Below, one piece after another: positions 8,227-16,879 of a DNA stretch of 64,000 bases (positions are counted from its first letter, which is position 1; every line of letters begins with the position of its first letter). The notes below the pieces were generated by a model. It ran no database searches. It saw nothing but the letters and a program-made list of their open reading frames with translations, and was not told where the DNA came from. Made by a program: the position numbers and the translations under genes. The stretch comes from Bradyrhizobium diazoefficiens (GTDB lineage Bacteria > Pseudomonadota > Alphaproteobacteria > Rhizobiales > Xanthobacteraceae): the NCBI RefSeq assembly GCF_018129965.1, contig NZ_JAFCKW010000008.1, positions 1 through 64,000 of the forward strand, in the 5' to 3' direction.

Positions 8227-9789
8227 TCACTTGTCGAGCCATGCGTCCTTGAAGCCGTCATTGACGCCGATCCCGGTGGTGATCAGGTTTTTGACCTTGC
8301 AGCGCATGATGGTCGGGAATTGCAGTTCGAGCATCCAGGCCACCGGCACGTCCTCGACCAGGATCTTCTGCGCCTTCTCGTAGATCTCCTTGCGCTTGGA
8401 ATCGGGCGTTGCGACCGCGCCGTCGGCGAACAGCTTGTCGATCTCCGGGTTGGAGTAGCCTTCGACGTTGTTGAAGACCTGGCCCTTGGCGATGGCGCTG
8501 GAGACGTAGTTGCGGCCGACGCCGAGCGCGGGGTCGCCGTACTGGTAGAGATAGGTGAAGGCGATGTCGTAGTCCCAGTCACCGATCTTCTGGTTGCCGC
8601 CGGCAACGTCGGTGGCGATCGTCTCGATGTTCATGCCGACGTCCATGAGGTTCTGCTTCACGGCTTCACCCCAGCGCTGCCAGGTCTCGCCATAGGCAAG
8701 CGGCAACATGCGGATCTTCTCGCCCTTGTAGCCGGCCTCCTTCAGCAGCGCCTTGGCCTTGGCCGGATCGTACGGATATTTCGGCACGTCGGAGGTGTAG
8801 TACTTGATGGTCGAGGCGGACGGGCCGGTCGCGACCTTGCCGAGCCCGTTCCAGATCACATCCTTGGCGAAGTCGCGGTCGATCGCATACATGATCGCCT
8901 GCCGCACCCGCTTGTCGGCGAGCGGACCCTGGCGGTTGTTCAGCCACAGCCAGGCCAGCGGCGAGAAGAATTCCCAGCCGGCGCCGGTGACGCAGGTGTC
9001 CTTCAGCTTCGACAGCCGCGGCACGTCGAAATTCTCGACCGAACCGCCGGGCAACACGTCGACCTTGCCGGTTTCATAAGCCACCGAGCGCGCCGCGGCG
9101 TCGGGGATGATCTGCCAGTAGATCTCGTCGATATAGGGCTTGCCCTTCTCGTAGTAGTTCGGATTCTTGACCAGGCGGATGAACGAGCCCTTCTGCCATT
9201 CCTTGAACATGAAGGGGCCGGTGCCGACCGGCGCGTTGTTGTAGGGATTGGTCTTCCAGTCGGTGCCCTCGTAGAGATGCTTCGGCACCATCGGCATGGA
9301 GCCGACCTCGAAGATGCCGAGGAACGGGCCGAACGGCTGCTTCAGCGTGAACACCACCGTGTCATCGTCGGGCGCCTCGACCTTGTCGACCTGCACGAGG
9401 TTGTTGCGGGCGCGCGCATGGGTCTGCTTCAGCATCTCGATCGAGAACACCACATCCGCGGCGGTGAAGGGCTTGCCGTCATGCCAGGTGACGCCCTTCC
9501 GGAGCTTGAAGGTGTAGGTCTTGGCGTCCTCGCTGACGCTCCAGCTCTCGGCGAGCTCCGGCAGCGGCTCGAGCTTGGGACTGTAGCGCAGCAGGCCTTC
9601 GAAGATGTTGCCCGAGACCATCTGGGTCGGACCGTTCTGGATCATCGCAAGCATCAGGCCGGGCGGCTCGGGCTGGATCACCGCGTTGATCACCCCTCCC
9701 GTTTTCGGCTCTTGCGCAAGAACCGGTTGAAGAGCCGAGGCCGTGAGGCCGCAAGCCAGGAGCACACCAAGCAACACTCGTTTCGGCAT
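8227..9789 (-). CDS. ABC transporter substrate-binding protein, SBP_bac_5 family
   Basis: A 520-residue periplasmic binding protein with a signal peptide (MPKRVLLGVLLACGLTASAL, cleavage near VLAQ). It shows the family hallmarks: LAESWSVSEDAKTYTFKLRK, GVTWHDGKPFTAADVVFSIE, GTGPFMFKEW and RVRQAIMYAIDRDF. Members bind di/oligopeptides, nickel complexes or other solutes; the substrate cannot be told here. It is the first gene of the operon that continues into two permeases and the fused ATPase. It is divergent from a TetR-family regulator, the obvious candidate controller. Confidence 0.93.
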   Translation of the reverse strand: MPKRVLLGVLLACGLTASALQPVLAQEPKTGGVINAVIQPEPPGLMLAMIQNGPTQMVSGNIFEGLLRYSPKLEPLPELAESWSVSEDAKTYTFKLRKGVTWHDGKPFTAADVVFSIEMLKQTHARARNNLVQVDKVEAPDDDTVVFTLKQPFGPFLGIFEVGSMPMVPKHLYEGTDWKTNPYNNAPVGTGPFMFKEWQKGSFIRLVKNPNYYEKGKPYIDEIYWQIIPDAAARSVAYETGKVDVLPGGSVENFDVPRLSKLKDTCVTGAGWEFFSPLAWLWLNNRQGPLADKRVRQAIMYAIDRDFAKDVIWNGLGKVATGPSASTIKYYTSDVPKYPYDPAKAKALLKEAGYKGEKIRMLPLAYGETWQRWGEAVKQNLMDVGMNIETIATDVAGGNQKIGDWDYDIAFTYLYQYGDPALGVGRNYVSSAIAKGQVFNNVEGYSNPEIDKLFADGAVATPDSKRKEIYEKAQKILVEDVPVAWMLELQFPTIMRCKVKNLITTGIGVNDGFKDAWLDK

Positions 9790-10004
9790 GTCGTATCTTT
9801 CTCAAGCGAGACCAGCCGCAAATGCTTCGCACGTCATGGCGCGCAAAGCTACGGCCGGCCCATCCCAGTCCCCATCCAGTGTCGAGGCTCACACAGTCTC
9901 GTTCGGCGCCGCAAGATGAAAGTCTCGACAGCGTTCGCACAAAAAATGTACAGCGCGTCCTGTTTTTACTTGATTCATGATCTGGTCACGGAGACAAGTC
10001 GGCC

Positions 10005-10634
10005 ATGGACAATGCCACACGCTCCGAACGCTCCCGTAACGCCGCGCTCGAGGCGGCGATCGTGATCATCGCGCGCGATGGGCCGGGACGACTGACGCTG
10101 GATGCAATCGCGCGCGAAAGCGGCCTGAGCAAGGGCGGCGTGATGCATCAATTCCGCACCAAGGAAGCGGTGCTGAAGGCATTGCTCGATCGCCAGATGG
10201 CGCATTTCGAGGAATTTTCGAACCAGTATCACGCCAAGGCGGGCGCGATATCCGCAAACCCCGAACTGGCCACCCAACTCGCGACCGTGCGGGAAGCCGC
10301 CAGTGCGCCGAATTCGGCGGCGCTGGCGCTGGTCGCGGCCATGGTCGAAAATCCGCAACTGATGTCGCTGCCGCGCGAGCGCGAGATGAAGCGGGTCGCG
10401 GCGATCAAGGCCGAGGCCGCCGATCCGGATCTGGCCCTGTTGCGCTGGGCGGCGGCGAGGGGGCTGTTGCTGAGCGGCCTGTTCGGCATGTCTCCGCTCA
10501 GCAAGGCGGAGCACGATCGGCTATTCGCCCGCCTGCTCGACGACAAGCAGTGGACCGCGCTCGAACAGCCGGCCGCTCCGCGTTCCGCAAAATCCGGCAC
10601 GCCGAAGGCGGCAACCCCGCGCAAACGCGCCTGA
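10005..10634 (+). CDS. TetR/AcrR family transcriptional regulator
   Basis: A 209-residue regulator. The N-terminal helix-turn-helix spans about residues 24-50 (GRLTLDAIARESGLSKGGVM followed by HQFRTKEAVLKALLD), a classic TetR DNA-binding domain. The rest is helical with a TetR_C-like ligand domain, and the C-terminal tail is Pro/Ala/Lys-rich. It is divergent from the ABC operon at 4592-9789 with 215 bp between, so it probably represses or activates that operon in response to a ligand. I could not identify a convincing dyad in the shared promoter itself. Confidence 0.9.
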   Translation: MDNATRSERSRNAALEAAIVIIARDGPGRLTLDAIARESGLSKGGVMHQFRTKEAVLKALLDRQMAHFEEFSNQYHAKAGAISANPELATQLATVREAASAPNSAALALVAAMVENPQLMSLPREREMKRVAAIKAEAADPDLALLRWAAARGLLLSGLFGMSPLSKAEHDRLFARLLDDKQWTALEQPAAPRSAKSGTPKAATPRKRA

Positions 10635-10717
10635 TTCATCGTCAACGAATTCCCACTTGCGGCTGCCCAATCCGTGCCTGCGACCAAATGTTCCAGGCGG
10701 CGATCCTCCTACTTTAC

Positions 10718-10735
10718 AAACCAACTAGTCGGTTT
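10718..10735. promoter_or_regulatory. TetR-type operator-like palindrome
   Basis: AAACCAACTAGTCGGTTT is an 18-bp dyad with one mismatched pair, centred on CTAG. The form is typical of TetR-family operators. It lies 84 bp after the TetR gene stop and 150 bp before the DUF3313 gene, in an AT-richer patch (TTTACAAA before, TATAAATGG after) that looks like a promoter. Confidence 0.5.
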
Positions 10736-10885
10736 TATAAATGGAGGCACTGGGACGGCCCGAGGCTCTTGTGATGGCCCCGGACGATGCCTTGGGCCGG
10801 CGAGGGTGAGCGCCGCAGCCGCGTCTGGTCCCGGACGCGGCTGCGGGTCGCCCTCGACGTCCAATCGCCGCAAGAGGAGTCTGGA

Positions 10886-11548
10886 ATGAATCGCTCGATC
10901 GCCCTGCGCGGTCTGGGAACGCTCGCGCTTGGCCTGGCCGCGGCCGGCTGCGCCTCGGTATCACCCGTGCCCTATGCGGAGTTGGCGTCCTCGGCCTACA
11001 TGACTCCGGACAAGTCCGACGCATCCGGCCGCGTGCCCTACCGCTATTCCACGCAGGTCGACTGGCGCGCCTACAACAAGGTGATCCTCGATCCCGTCAC
11101 GGTTTATCGCGGCAAGGATCATCAGTTCGGCGATCTCTCCGACAAGGACAAGGCGACGCTCGCTGCCTACATGCAGAATGGCTTCGCCGAGCGACTTCGC
11201 GCTCGCTTCGCGCTGGTGCGCGAGCGGGGACCCAACACGCTGCGGATCAGATTGACGCTGACCGGCGCCGTCACCAACACGCCGGTGCTCGGCACACTCT
11301 CGCGTTTCGACGTCGCCGGCGCCGTCTACAACGGCGTGCAGGCCGCGCGCGACGGCGAAGGCACCATGACCGGCTCCGTCATTTACAGCGTCGATATCTT
11401 CGACGCGGCGACCTCCCGCCTGCTCTCCGCCTACGTCACCAAGCAATACCCCTCTGCCTACGACATCAAGGCCAGTGTCGGCGCGCTCGCGGCCGCCACC
11501 GCCGGCCTCGACAAAGGGGCCGATGCACTGATGGCGCAACTGAACTGA
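10886..11548 (+). CDS. DUF3313-family lipoprotein
   Basis: A 220-residue predicted outer-membrane or periplasmic lipoprotein. The start at 10886 follows AAGAGGAG and gives the lipoprotein signal MNRSIALRGLGTLALGLAAA, then GCAS with the lipobox Cys at residue 22. The body has the DUF3313 features: VDWRAYNKVILDPVTVYRG near the N-terminus and a LRIRLTLTGAVTNTPVLGTL strand followed by a central segment about subunit variation over strains. Function of the family is unknown. The next gene, DUF2147, is 32 bp downstream and also exported, so they may be one envelope-related unit. Confidence 0.85.
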   Translation: MNRSIALRGLGTLALGLAAAGCASVSPVPYAELASSAYMTPDKSDASGRVPYRYSTQVDWRAYNKVILDPVTVYRGKDHQFGDLSDKDKATLAAYMQNGFAERLRARFALVRERGPNTLRIRLTLTGAVTNTPVLGTLSRFDVAGAVYNGVQAARDGEGTMTGSVIYSVDIFDAATSRLLSAYVTKQYPSAYDIKASVGALAAATAGLDKGADALMAQLN

Positions 11549-11580
11549 CGCTGCGACCCCTCCAACGAAAGGTGCTGCCG

Positions 11581-12150
11581 ATGAATTTTATCCTCCAATT
11601 CCTGCTGCGGGTTGCGATCACGATCGTGATGATGGCTCTCGGAGGCCGCGCCGGCGCCGCTGCGCCAGCCGATCCCAGCGGCACATGGCTCGTCGAGGAC
11701 GGACGCGCCCGCATCCGGCTCGAGCGTTGCGGGCCGTCGCGCGATCGCATCTGCGGCTTCGTCGTCTGGATGAAGGAGCCGGTCGACAAGCGCGGCCAGC
11801 CCTATCGCGACAAGGAAAATCCCGATCCCGACAAGCGCGGCCGCGCGCTGCTTGGTCACCAGCTCATCATGGGCCTGCAGGCGACGCCCGACGGTCGCTT
11901 CGCCGGCGACATCTACAACGCCGAGGACGGCAGGTCCTATTCGGTCGCGCTGTGGCGCGACTCCGCCGACCGCCTCAAGCTCAAGGGCTGCCTGATCAAG
12001 CTGCTGTGCCAGACCCAGACCTGGCAGCAGACCCTAGACGTCCAGCCCGGCCAGCTCGTCGGCCTCACCGGCGATCTCAACGGCCCGCGCGCCGACAAGG
12101 AATGGGCGGCCGTGCCGGCACAGAAGCCTGTGCAGGCGAAAGCAAAGTAG
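11581..12150 (+). CDS. DUF2147-family exported protein
   Basis: A 189-residue protein. The start is chosen at 11581 rather than 11572 because ACGAAAGG lies at a good distance before it. A signal peptide covers about residues 1-26 (ending GRAGAAA). The mature part begins GTWLVEDGRARIRLERCG and continues ICGFVVWMKEP, LLGHQLIMGL and GDIYNAEDGRSYSV, all marks of DUF2147, a small lipocalin-like beta-barrel family with no assigned activity. It has four Cys that may form disulfides. Co-directional with the DUF3313 lipoprotein gene upstream. Confidence 0.88.
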   Translation: MNFILQFLLRVAITIVMMALGGRAGAAAPADPSGTWLVEDGRARIRLERCGPSRDRICGFVVWMKEPVDKRGQPYRDKENPDPDKRGRALLGHQLIMGLQATPDGRFAGDIYNAEDGRSYSVALWRDSADRLKLKGCLIKLLCQTQTWQQTLDVQPGQLVGLTGDLNGPRADKEWAAVPAQKPVQAKAK

Positions 12151-12151
12151 G

Positions 12152-12314
12152 GCACTCGTCGGCTGGGTGCTGCTCTTCCCCTCGACCTTCATCATCAACC
12201 ATTTCGATCGTCGCGTTCTGGGCGGCGCCGGTCACGACGGCGGGCCATCTGCTGTTCGCGGCGGTGATCAAACAACGGGTGTCGATGCTTCTTCCCGGGC
12301 GCAGGCCGGTATAG
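12152..12314 (+). pseudogene. remnant of an isoprenylcysteine methyltransferase/NnrU-like membrane protein
   Basis: Two pieces in different frames resemble conserved parts of this family. 12152-12208 reads ALVGWVLLFPSTFIINHFD. From 12210 a shifted frame reads VAFWAAPVTTAGHLLFA and ends with QRVSMLLPGRRPV and a stop at 12312-12314. In intact relatives as I remember them these motifs are separated by longer stretches, so a start, a frameshift and at least one internal deletion separate this from a working gene. It fills the first half of the 369-bp gap between DUF2147 and the GFA gene. The second half shows no gene. Confidence 0.55.
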
Positions 12315-12519
12315 CTCGGACGTCTTTGCGTCGCGTCCGCCGAAAGGAGGACGCGCAACGGAACCGTGGCACTTAACAGACCTCGCCGGCTTCCTCCGCT
12401 ATCCTTGCCGGGGGTGATTCCCCCTCTGCCGCGACGCCTCTGCCCCCATCCGTCTCGCCGCCATTCCGGCGAACAGGAGCGGAGAGAGGAATTCAATTCT
12501 TCACCAACGGAGACGACCA

Positions 12520-12942
12520 ATGAAACATGTCGGAAATTGCTTCTGTGGCGCCGTTACGATCGAAGTCACGGGCGAGCCGGCGGCGATGGGCTATTGCCAT
12601 TGCCGCTCCTGCCGCTCGTGGTCGGGCGGACCGGTCAACGCCTTCAGCCTGTGGAAGCCCGAAGCGGTGCGCGTGACCGGCGGCGCCGAGCACGTCGAGA
12701 CCTTCGCCAAGACGCCGCTCAGCCAGCGCAAATTCTGTAAGAAGTGCGGCGGTCACCTTATGACCAACCATCCCCCGCTGGACCTGATCGACGTCTTCTC
12801 CGCCACCATCCCCACGCTCGCCTTCGCGCCCGGCGTCCACGTCAACTATGCCGAGACGGTGCTGCCGATGCGCGACGGCCTGCCCAAGCTGAAGGATTTT
12901 CCGGCGGAGTTCGGCGGCAGCGGCGAGATGATGCAGGAGTAG
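12520..12942 (+). CDS. GFA-family zinc protein (glutathione-dependent formaldehyde-activating enzyme-like)
   Basis: A 140-residue protein with the CENP-V/GFA fold. The zinc-binding Cys pattern is complete: CFCG at residues 7-10, CHCRSC at 26-31 and CKKCG near 74. Well-known members bind glutathione and help formaldehyde convert to S-hydroxymethylglutathione, but most homologues are uncharacterised, so the substrate is open. It stands alone, after the methyltransferase remnant and before a palindromic repeat. Start ATG at 12520 is the only one that includes the first Cys pair. Confidence 0.88.
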   Translation: MKHVGNCFCGAVTIEVTGEPAAMGYCHCRSCRSWSGGPVNAFSLWKPEAVRVTGGAEHVETFAKTPLSQRKFCKKCGGHLMTNHPPLDLIDVFSATIPTLAFAPGVHVNYAETVLPMRDGLPKLKDFPAEFGGSGEMMQE

Positions 12943-12956
12943 GGGGTCCATTCTTC

Positions 12957-13030
12957 GCCTCTTCCCGCTTGCGGGGAGAGGCCGGATTGCATCGAAGATG
13001 CGATCCGGGTGAGGGGGACTCTCCACGAGT
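12957..13030. repeat. intergenic palindromic repeat, family A copy 2
   Basis: CTCTTCCCGCTTGCGGGGAG palindrome, then GGATTGCATCGAAGATGCGA hairpin, then GGGTGAGGGGGACTCTCCAC. The same modules in the same order occur in the copy at 46148. Confidence 0.8.
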
Positions 13031-13225
13031 CCAACTGTCAGCTGCCCGGCGCGCCTTGGCGTCGCGCCACTGGCAACTCAGGATGACGGATCGGGTAGTT
13101 CAATGCCTGGGCACTAGATGAATCGTGCGCCACCCAATGTGTGGCTACGTCCGAATGTCCATTGCCGAACAGCGCACCTTGCGTAAGCTGCCCCACACAG
13201 AAACGCCAAACATATAGAAACGCCC

Positions 13226-14587
13226 ATGCCCGCTTTCCCCGCCTCGACCACCGTGCTCGACTCCATGCTGTTCCGCGACGCCTTCGGCACGCCCGAGATG
13301 CGCGCGGTGTTTTCCGACGTCGCGCTGGTCGGCCGCTATGCCGAGGTCGAGGTGGCGCTGGCGAAGGCGGAAGCACGATGCGGCGTGATTCCGCAGGACG
13401 CCGCCGACCAGATCGCGGCGCGGACCAACGTCGCCGCGTTCGATTTCGACGTGTTGCGGCAGGAGACCGACATCGTCGGCTATCCGATCCTTCCGCTGGT
13501 GCACCAGATGGCGCAGCAATGCGGCGAGGCCGGCCGCTACGTGCATTGGGGTGCAACCACCCAGGACATCATGGATACGGCCGTGGTGCTGCAACTGCGC
13601 GCAGCGCTCGAACTCGTCGAGCGCGACATCGCCGAATTGCGGAAGATCCTCGCTGACCTGTCGCGGCGCTATCGCGACACGCCGATGGCCGGCCGCACCC
13701 ATCTCCAGCAGGCGCTGCCGGTAACCTTCGGCTACAAGACCGCGATCTGGCTCGCGATGTTCGACCGCCATGCCGAGCGTCTGACGCAATTGAAGCCGCG
13801 CGTGCTGGTTGGCCAGTTCGCCGGTGCCGCCGGGACGCTCGCCTCGCTCGGCAACAAGGGGTTCGAGGTGCAGGAGGCGCTCTGCGCCGAGCTGAAGCTC
13901 GGCGTTCCCGCCTCGACCTGGCATGTCGCCCGCGACGGCTTCGCCGAAGCGATCAATTTTCTCGCGCTCGTCACCGGCTCGCTCGGCAAGATCGCGCTCG
14001 ATATCATGATCATGGCCTCCACCGAGTTCGGCGAGGTCTACGAGCCCTTCGTCAAGGGCCGCGGCGCCTCCTCGACGATGCCGCAGAAGCGCAACCCGAT
14101 CTCCTCGGAACTGATGCTCGCCGCAAGCAAGGCGGTGCGCCAGCACGCCGGCCTGATGCTGGATGCGATGGTGCAGGATTTCGAGCGCGCCACCGGACCA
14201 TGGCATGCCGAATGGATGGCGATCCCTGAAAGCTTCGTGCTCGCCGCCGGCGCGCTGCATCAGGCCAGGTTCGCCCTCGCCGGCCTGATCGTGGACGAGG
14301 CGAAGATGAGCGACAATCTCGCCATCAGCCGCGGCCTGATCGTGGCCGAAGCGGTGATGATGGGGCTCGCGCCCCAGATCGGGCGGCAGGAGGCGCATGA
14401 CGTCGTCTATGACGCCTGCCGGATCGCCAACGAGAAAGGTTTGACGCTGGCGGACGCCCTGTCGTCGGACTCCCGCGTCTCGACCCGGATTGACCGTGTC
14501 ACAATCGAGGCCCTGACTTCACCGAAAAATTACCTGGGCCTTGCGCCCGCCATGGTCGACCGGGTGCTGAAATCGGCAACGCGTTGA
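13226..14587 (+). CDS. PurB/PcaB-type lyase of the fumarase/aspartase superfamily
   Basis: A 453-residue enzyme. It has the superfamily signature GASSTMPQKRNPISSE around residue 285-300, and the other two conserved regions GRTHLQQALPVTFGYKT and VHWGATTQDIMDTAVV. These place it in the adenylosuccinate lyase/3-carboxy-cis,cis-muconate cycloisomerase branch. The purine gene purB and the aromatic-pathway gene pcaB cannot be separated by motif alone. Neighbours are not purine or protocatechuate genes: an M29 peptidase follows 112 bp downstream. It most likely acts on a small carboxylated substrate by beta-elimination. Confidence 0.85.
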   Translation: MPAFPASTTVLDSMLFRDAFGTPEMRAVFSDVALVGRYAEVEVALAKAEARCGVIPQDAADQIAARTNVAAFDFDVLRQETDIVGYPILPLVHQMAQQCGEAGRYVHWGATTQDIMDTAVVLQLRAALELVERDIAELRKILADLSRRYRDTPMAGRTHLQQALPVTFGYKTAIWLAMFDRHAERLTQLKPRVLVGQFAGAAGTLASLGNKGFEVQEALCAELKLGVPASTWHVARDGFAEAINFLALVTGSLGKIALDIMIMASTEFGEVYEPFVKGRGASSTMPQKRNPISSELMLAASKAVRQHAGLMLDAMVQDFERATGPWHAEWMAIPESFVLAAGALHQARFALAGLIVDEAKMSDNLAISRGLIVAEAVMMGLAPQIGRQEAHDVVYDACRIANEKGLTLADALSSDSRVSTRIDRVTIEALTSPKNYLGLAPAMVDRVLKSATR

Positions 14588-14699
14588 AAACCAAATGCGT
14601 GAAATTGCGTATCTTTCATGCGTCGCAGGGCGCTCGCGCACTTGTGCCCCGCGATGCTAGCCTTAGATTGAAACGGACGATTTCGGCAGAGGACCTCGC

Positions 14700-15956
14700 A
14701 TGACCGACCACCGCAATTTCGCCACTCCCATCGACCCCGTGAAGCTCGACCGGCTGGCCGAAGTCGCGGTGAAAGTGGGTCTGGGCTTGCGGCCCGGGCA
14801 GGATCTGCTCTTGACGGCGCCCGCGATCGCGCTGCCGCTGGTGCGGCGGATCGCCGTTCACGCCTACAAGGCGGGCGCCGGCATCGTGACGCCGATCCTC
14901 TCGGACGAGGAGATGACGCTGGCGCGCTATCGCAACGGTCACGACAGCAGCTTTGATCGCGCCGCCAACTGGCTCTACGAGGGCATGGCGAAAGCGTTCG
15001 CAAACAATACCGCGCGTCTTGCGATCGTCGGCGACAACCCCATGCTGCTCTCGGGCGAAGATGCGTCCAAGGTCGCGCGCGCCAGCAAGGCGAATTCCAT
15101 CGCCTATCAGCCGGCGCTGGAAAAGATCGTCAATTTCGACACCAACTGGAACATCATCGCCTATCCCAGCACGTCCTGGGCGAAGCAGGTCTTCCCGAAC
15201 GATCCCGAAGAGATCGCGGTCGGCAAGCTCGCCGACGCAATCTTCGCCGCGTCCCGCGTCGATCGCGAGGACGCCACGGCCAATTGGGCGAGCCACAACG
15301 CGGTGCTGCGCGAGCGTACCAACTGGCTCAACGGCCAGCGTTTCCGCGCGCTGCAATATTCCGGACCAGGCACCGATCTCACCATCGGGCTCGCCGACGG
15401 CCATGAATGGGAAGGCGGCGCCTCGCTCTCCAAGAACGGCATCAGCTGCAACGCCAACATCCCGACCGAAGAAGTCTTCACCACGCCGCATTGCCGGCGA
15501 GTCTACGGCCATGTCGTGAGTTCGAAGCCATTGTCCTACCAGGGCACGCTGATCGACAACATCGCGGTGCGCTTCGAGGACGGCAGGATCGTCGATGCCA
15601 AGGCCTCGCGCGGCGCGGAAGTGCTGAACAAGGTGCTCGACACCGACGAGGGTGCGCGGCGGCTCGGCGAAGTGGCGCTGGTGCCGCATTCATCGCCGAT
15701 CTCGCAGAGCGGAATGTTGTTCTACAACACGCTGTTCGACGAGAACGCGGCCTCGCACATCGCGCTCGGTCAGTGTTATTCGAAGTGCTTCGTCAATGGC
15801 GCCCAGCTCACGCCGCAGCAGATTGCGGCACAGGGCGGCAACCAGAGCCTGATCCATATCGATTGGATGATCGGCTCCGCCGAGACCGATATCGACGGTA
15901 TTCTCGCCGACGGCAGCAAGGTGCCGGTGTTCCGCAAGGGCGAGTGGGCGAAGTAG
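14700..15956 (+). CDS. M29-family metallo-aminopeptidase
   Basis: A 418-residue cytoplasmic aminopeptidase of the thermophilic AmpS/aminopeptidase T family. All metal-ligand regions are seen: NIPTEEVFTTP (about residue 255), LGEVALVPHSS, the SHIALGQCY His/Tyr stretch, and IHIDWMIGS near residue 385 with the His-x-Asp ligands. Two divalent metals are bound in known members, releasing N-terminal residues of short peptides. Start ATG 14700 is preceded by GAGGACC. It may form an operon with the lyase upstream. Confidence 0.92.
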   Translation: MTDHRNFATPIDPVKLDRLAEVAVKVGLGLRPGQDLLLTAPAIALPLVRRIAVHAYKAGAGIVTPILSDEEMTLARYRNGHDSSFDRAANWLYEGMAKAFANNTARLAIVGDNPMLLSGEDASKVARASKANSIAYQPALEKIVNFDTNWNIIAYPSTSWAKQVFPNDPEEIAVGKLADAIFAASRVDREDATANWASHNAVLRERTNWLNGQRFRALQYSGPGTDLTIGLADGHEWEGGASLSKNGISCNANIPTEEVFTTPHCRRVYGHVVSSKPLSYQGTLIDNIAVRFEDGRIVDAKASRGAEVLNKVLDTDEGARRLGEVALVPHSSPISQSGMLFYNTLFDENAASHIALGQCYSKCFVNGAQLTPQQIAAQGGNQSLIHIDWMIGSAETDIDGILADGSKVPVFRKGEWAK

Positions 15957-15968
15957 CTCCTGCTGCTC

Positions 15969-16046
15969 GTCATGCCCGGGCTTGTCCCGGGCATCCACGG
16001 TCTTTGTGCCGTCAAGCGTGGATGGTCGGGACAGGCCCGGCCATGT
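15969..16046. repeat. intergenic repeat, family B copy 1
   Basis: The palindrome TGCCCGGGCTTGTCCCGGGC at 15973 is followed by an imperfect inverted copy near 16021-16044. The first 30 bp (15969-15998) recur exactly at 18613-18642. Confidence 0.75.
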
Positions 16047-16088
16047 CGCGGTGGAAAGTTCGGGTCCGAACGCTGGCGTCACCTGCTC

Positions 16089-16643
16089 TCACGCTGCTGC
16101 GCTCCGCAGCATCGGATTTTGATCGACGCTGAAGCGGTTGAACAGCGTCGTGAAGGGGCAGCCGTCGGTCGCCCGAACGATGATGTCGGACGCGGCGATC
16201 GCCTCGTAGAGTGCAACGACGGGATCGTCCGCCTCCGGCAGGTCGAGACCCCGGCGGATTTCCTCGCGGGCCTCGTTGACCTCGTCCTCGTCGTCGAGTG
16301 TGGCTTCCAGCGCATGCGCTGCGCGCCGCATCTCCTGCAGATCACCGCCGGCCGAGAATTTGAGAATATCCAGCCAGTACGGGCGGGCGGCGACGAGCTG
16401 AACGAATGCCTCGAAGGTCTCGGCGATGATCCCTGCGCGGCCGTCCAATGAGACGTAGAGCACATTGTGCGACGGCAGCAGCACGAAAGCGCCGCCGGAG
16501 CCGTCTCCACCGATCTGCCGCGGGCTTTCGACGCCGTCGATGGTGAACCAGAGTTCGTCGTCCGGCGCGAATGAGACGTCGAGGCTACCGAGCCAGGCGA
16601 CGACATCGCTGTTGGCTGTCAGGACCTCCGGGGTCAGGGGCAT
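16089..16643 (-). CDS. SMI1/KNR4 (SUKH)-like protein
   Basis: A 184-residue acidic protein. The start at 16643 is preferred because AAGGAG lies 8 bp upstream; longer frames reach 16892 but run through noncoding sequence. Residues about 15-95 match the SUKH fold pattern: a hydrophobic Trp-containing opening, FTIDGVESPRQIGGDGSGGA, then FVLLPSHNVLYVSLDGRAGI and a helix IAETFEAFVQLVAA. SUKH proteins are often immunity proteins to secreted toxins or regulatory scaffolds. No toxin gene is nearby, so the role is uncertain. The C-terminal half is helical and rich in Glu and Asp. Confidence 0.6.
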   Translation of the reverse strand: MPLTPEVLTANSDVVAWLGSLDVSFAPDDELWFTIDGVESPRQIGGDGSGGAFVLLPSHNVLYVSLDGRAGIIAETFEAFVQLVAARPYWLDILKFSAGGDLQEMRRAAHALEATLDDEDEVNEAREEIRRGLDLPEADDPVVALYEAIAASDIIVRATDGCPFTTLFNRFSVDQNPMLRSAAA

Positions 16644-16879
16644 CGGCATGGCTCCTTTATGGTCACATCCGCGCACTTTGTCGCACCCCGGGCAGGACGG
16701 GTTCATGTGCTCGAATTTGCAGGGGAATCGCTGCGTCAGCCGCCTCGCTCCTGCAACTTGCGGCTGATTGTCGGGACCTGCGTAAGAAAGAATTAAAAAC
16801 CGGCCACTAGCGTTCCCGGGATCTTTCAAAACAATCCGGGCCAAGACCCGGCTCATCATATTATATCCCGGGGAAGTAG

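Noticed and set aside
10741..10809. A 22-codon frame (MEALGRPEALV...) after the TetR-like dyad.
   Set aside because: Too short, without a ribosome-binding site or homology pattern; might be a remnant but cannot be supported.
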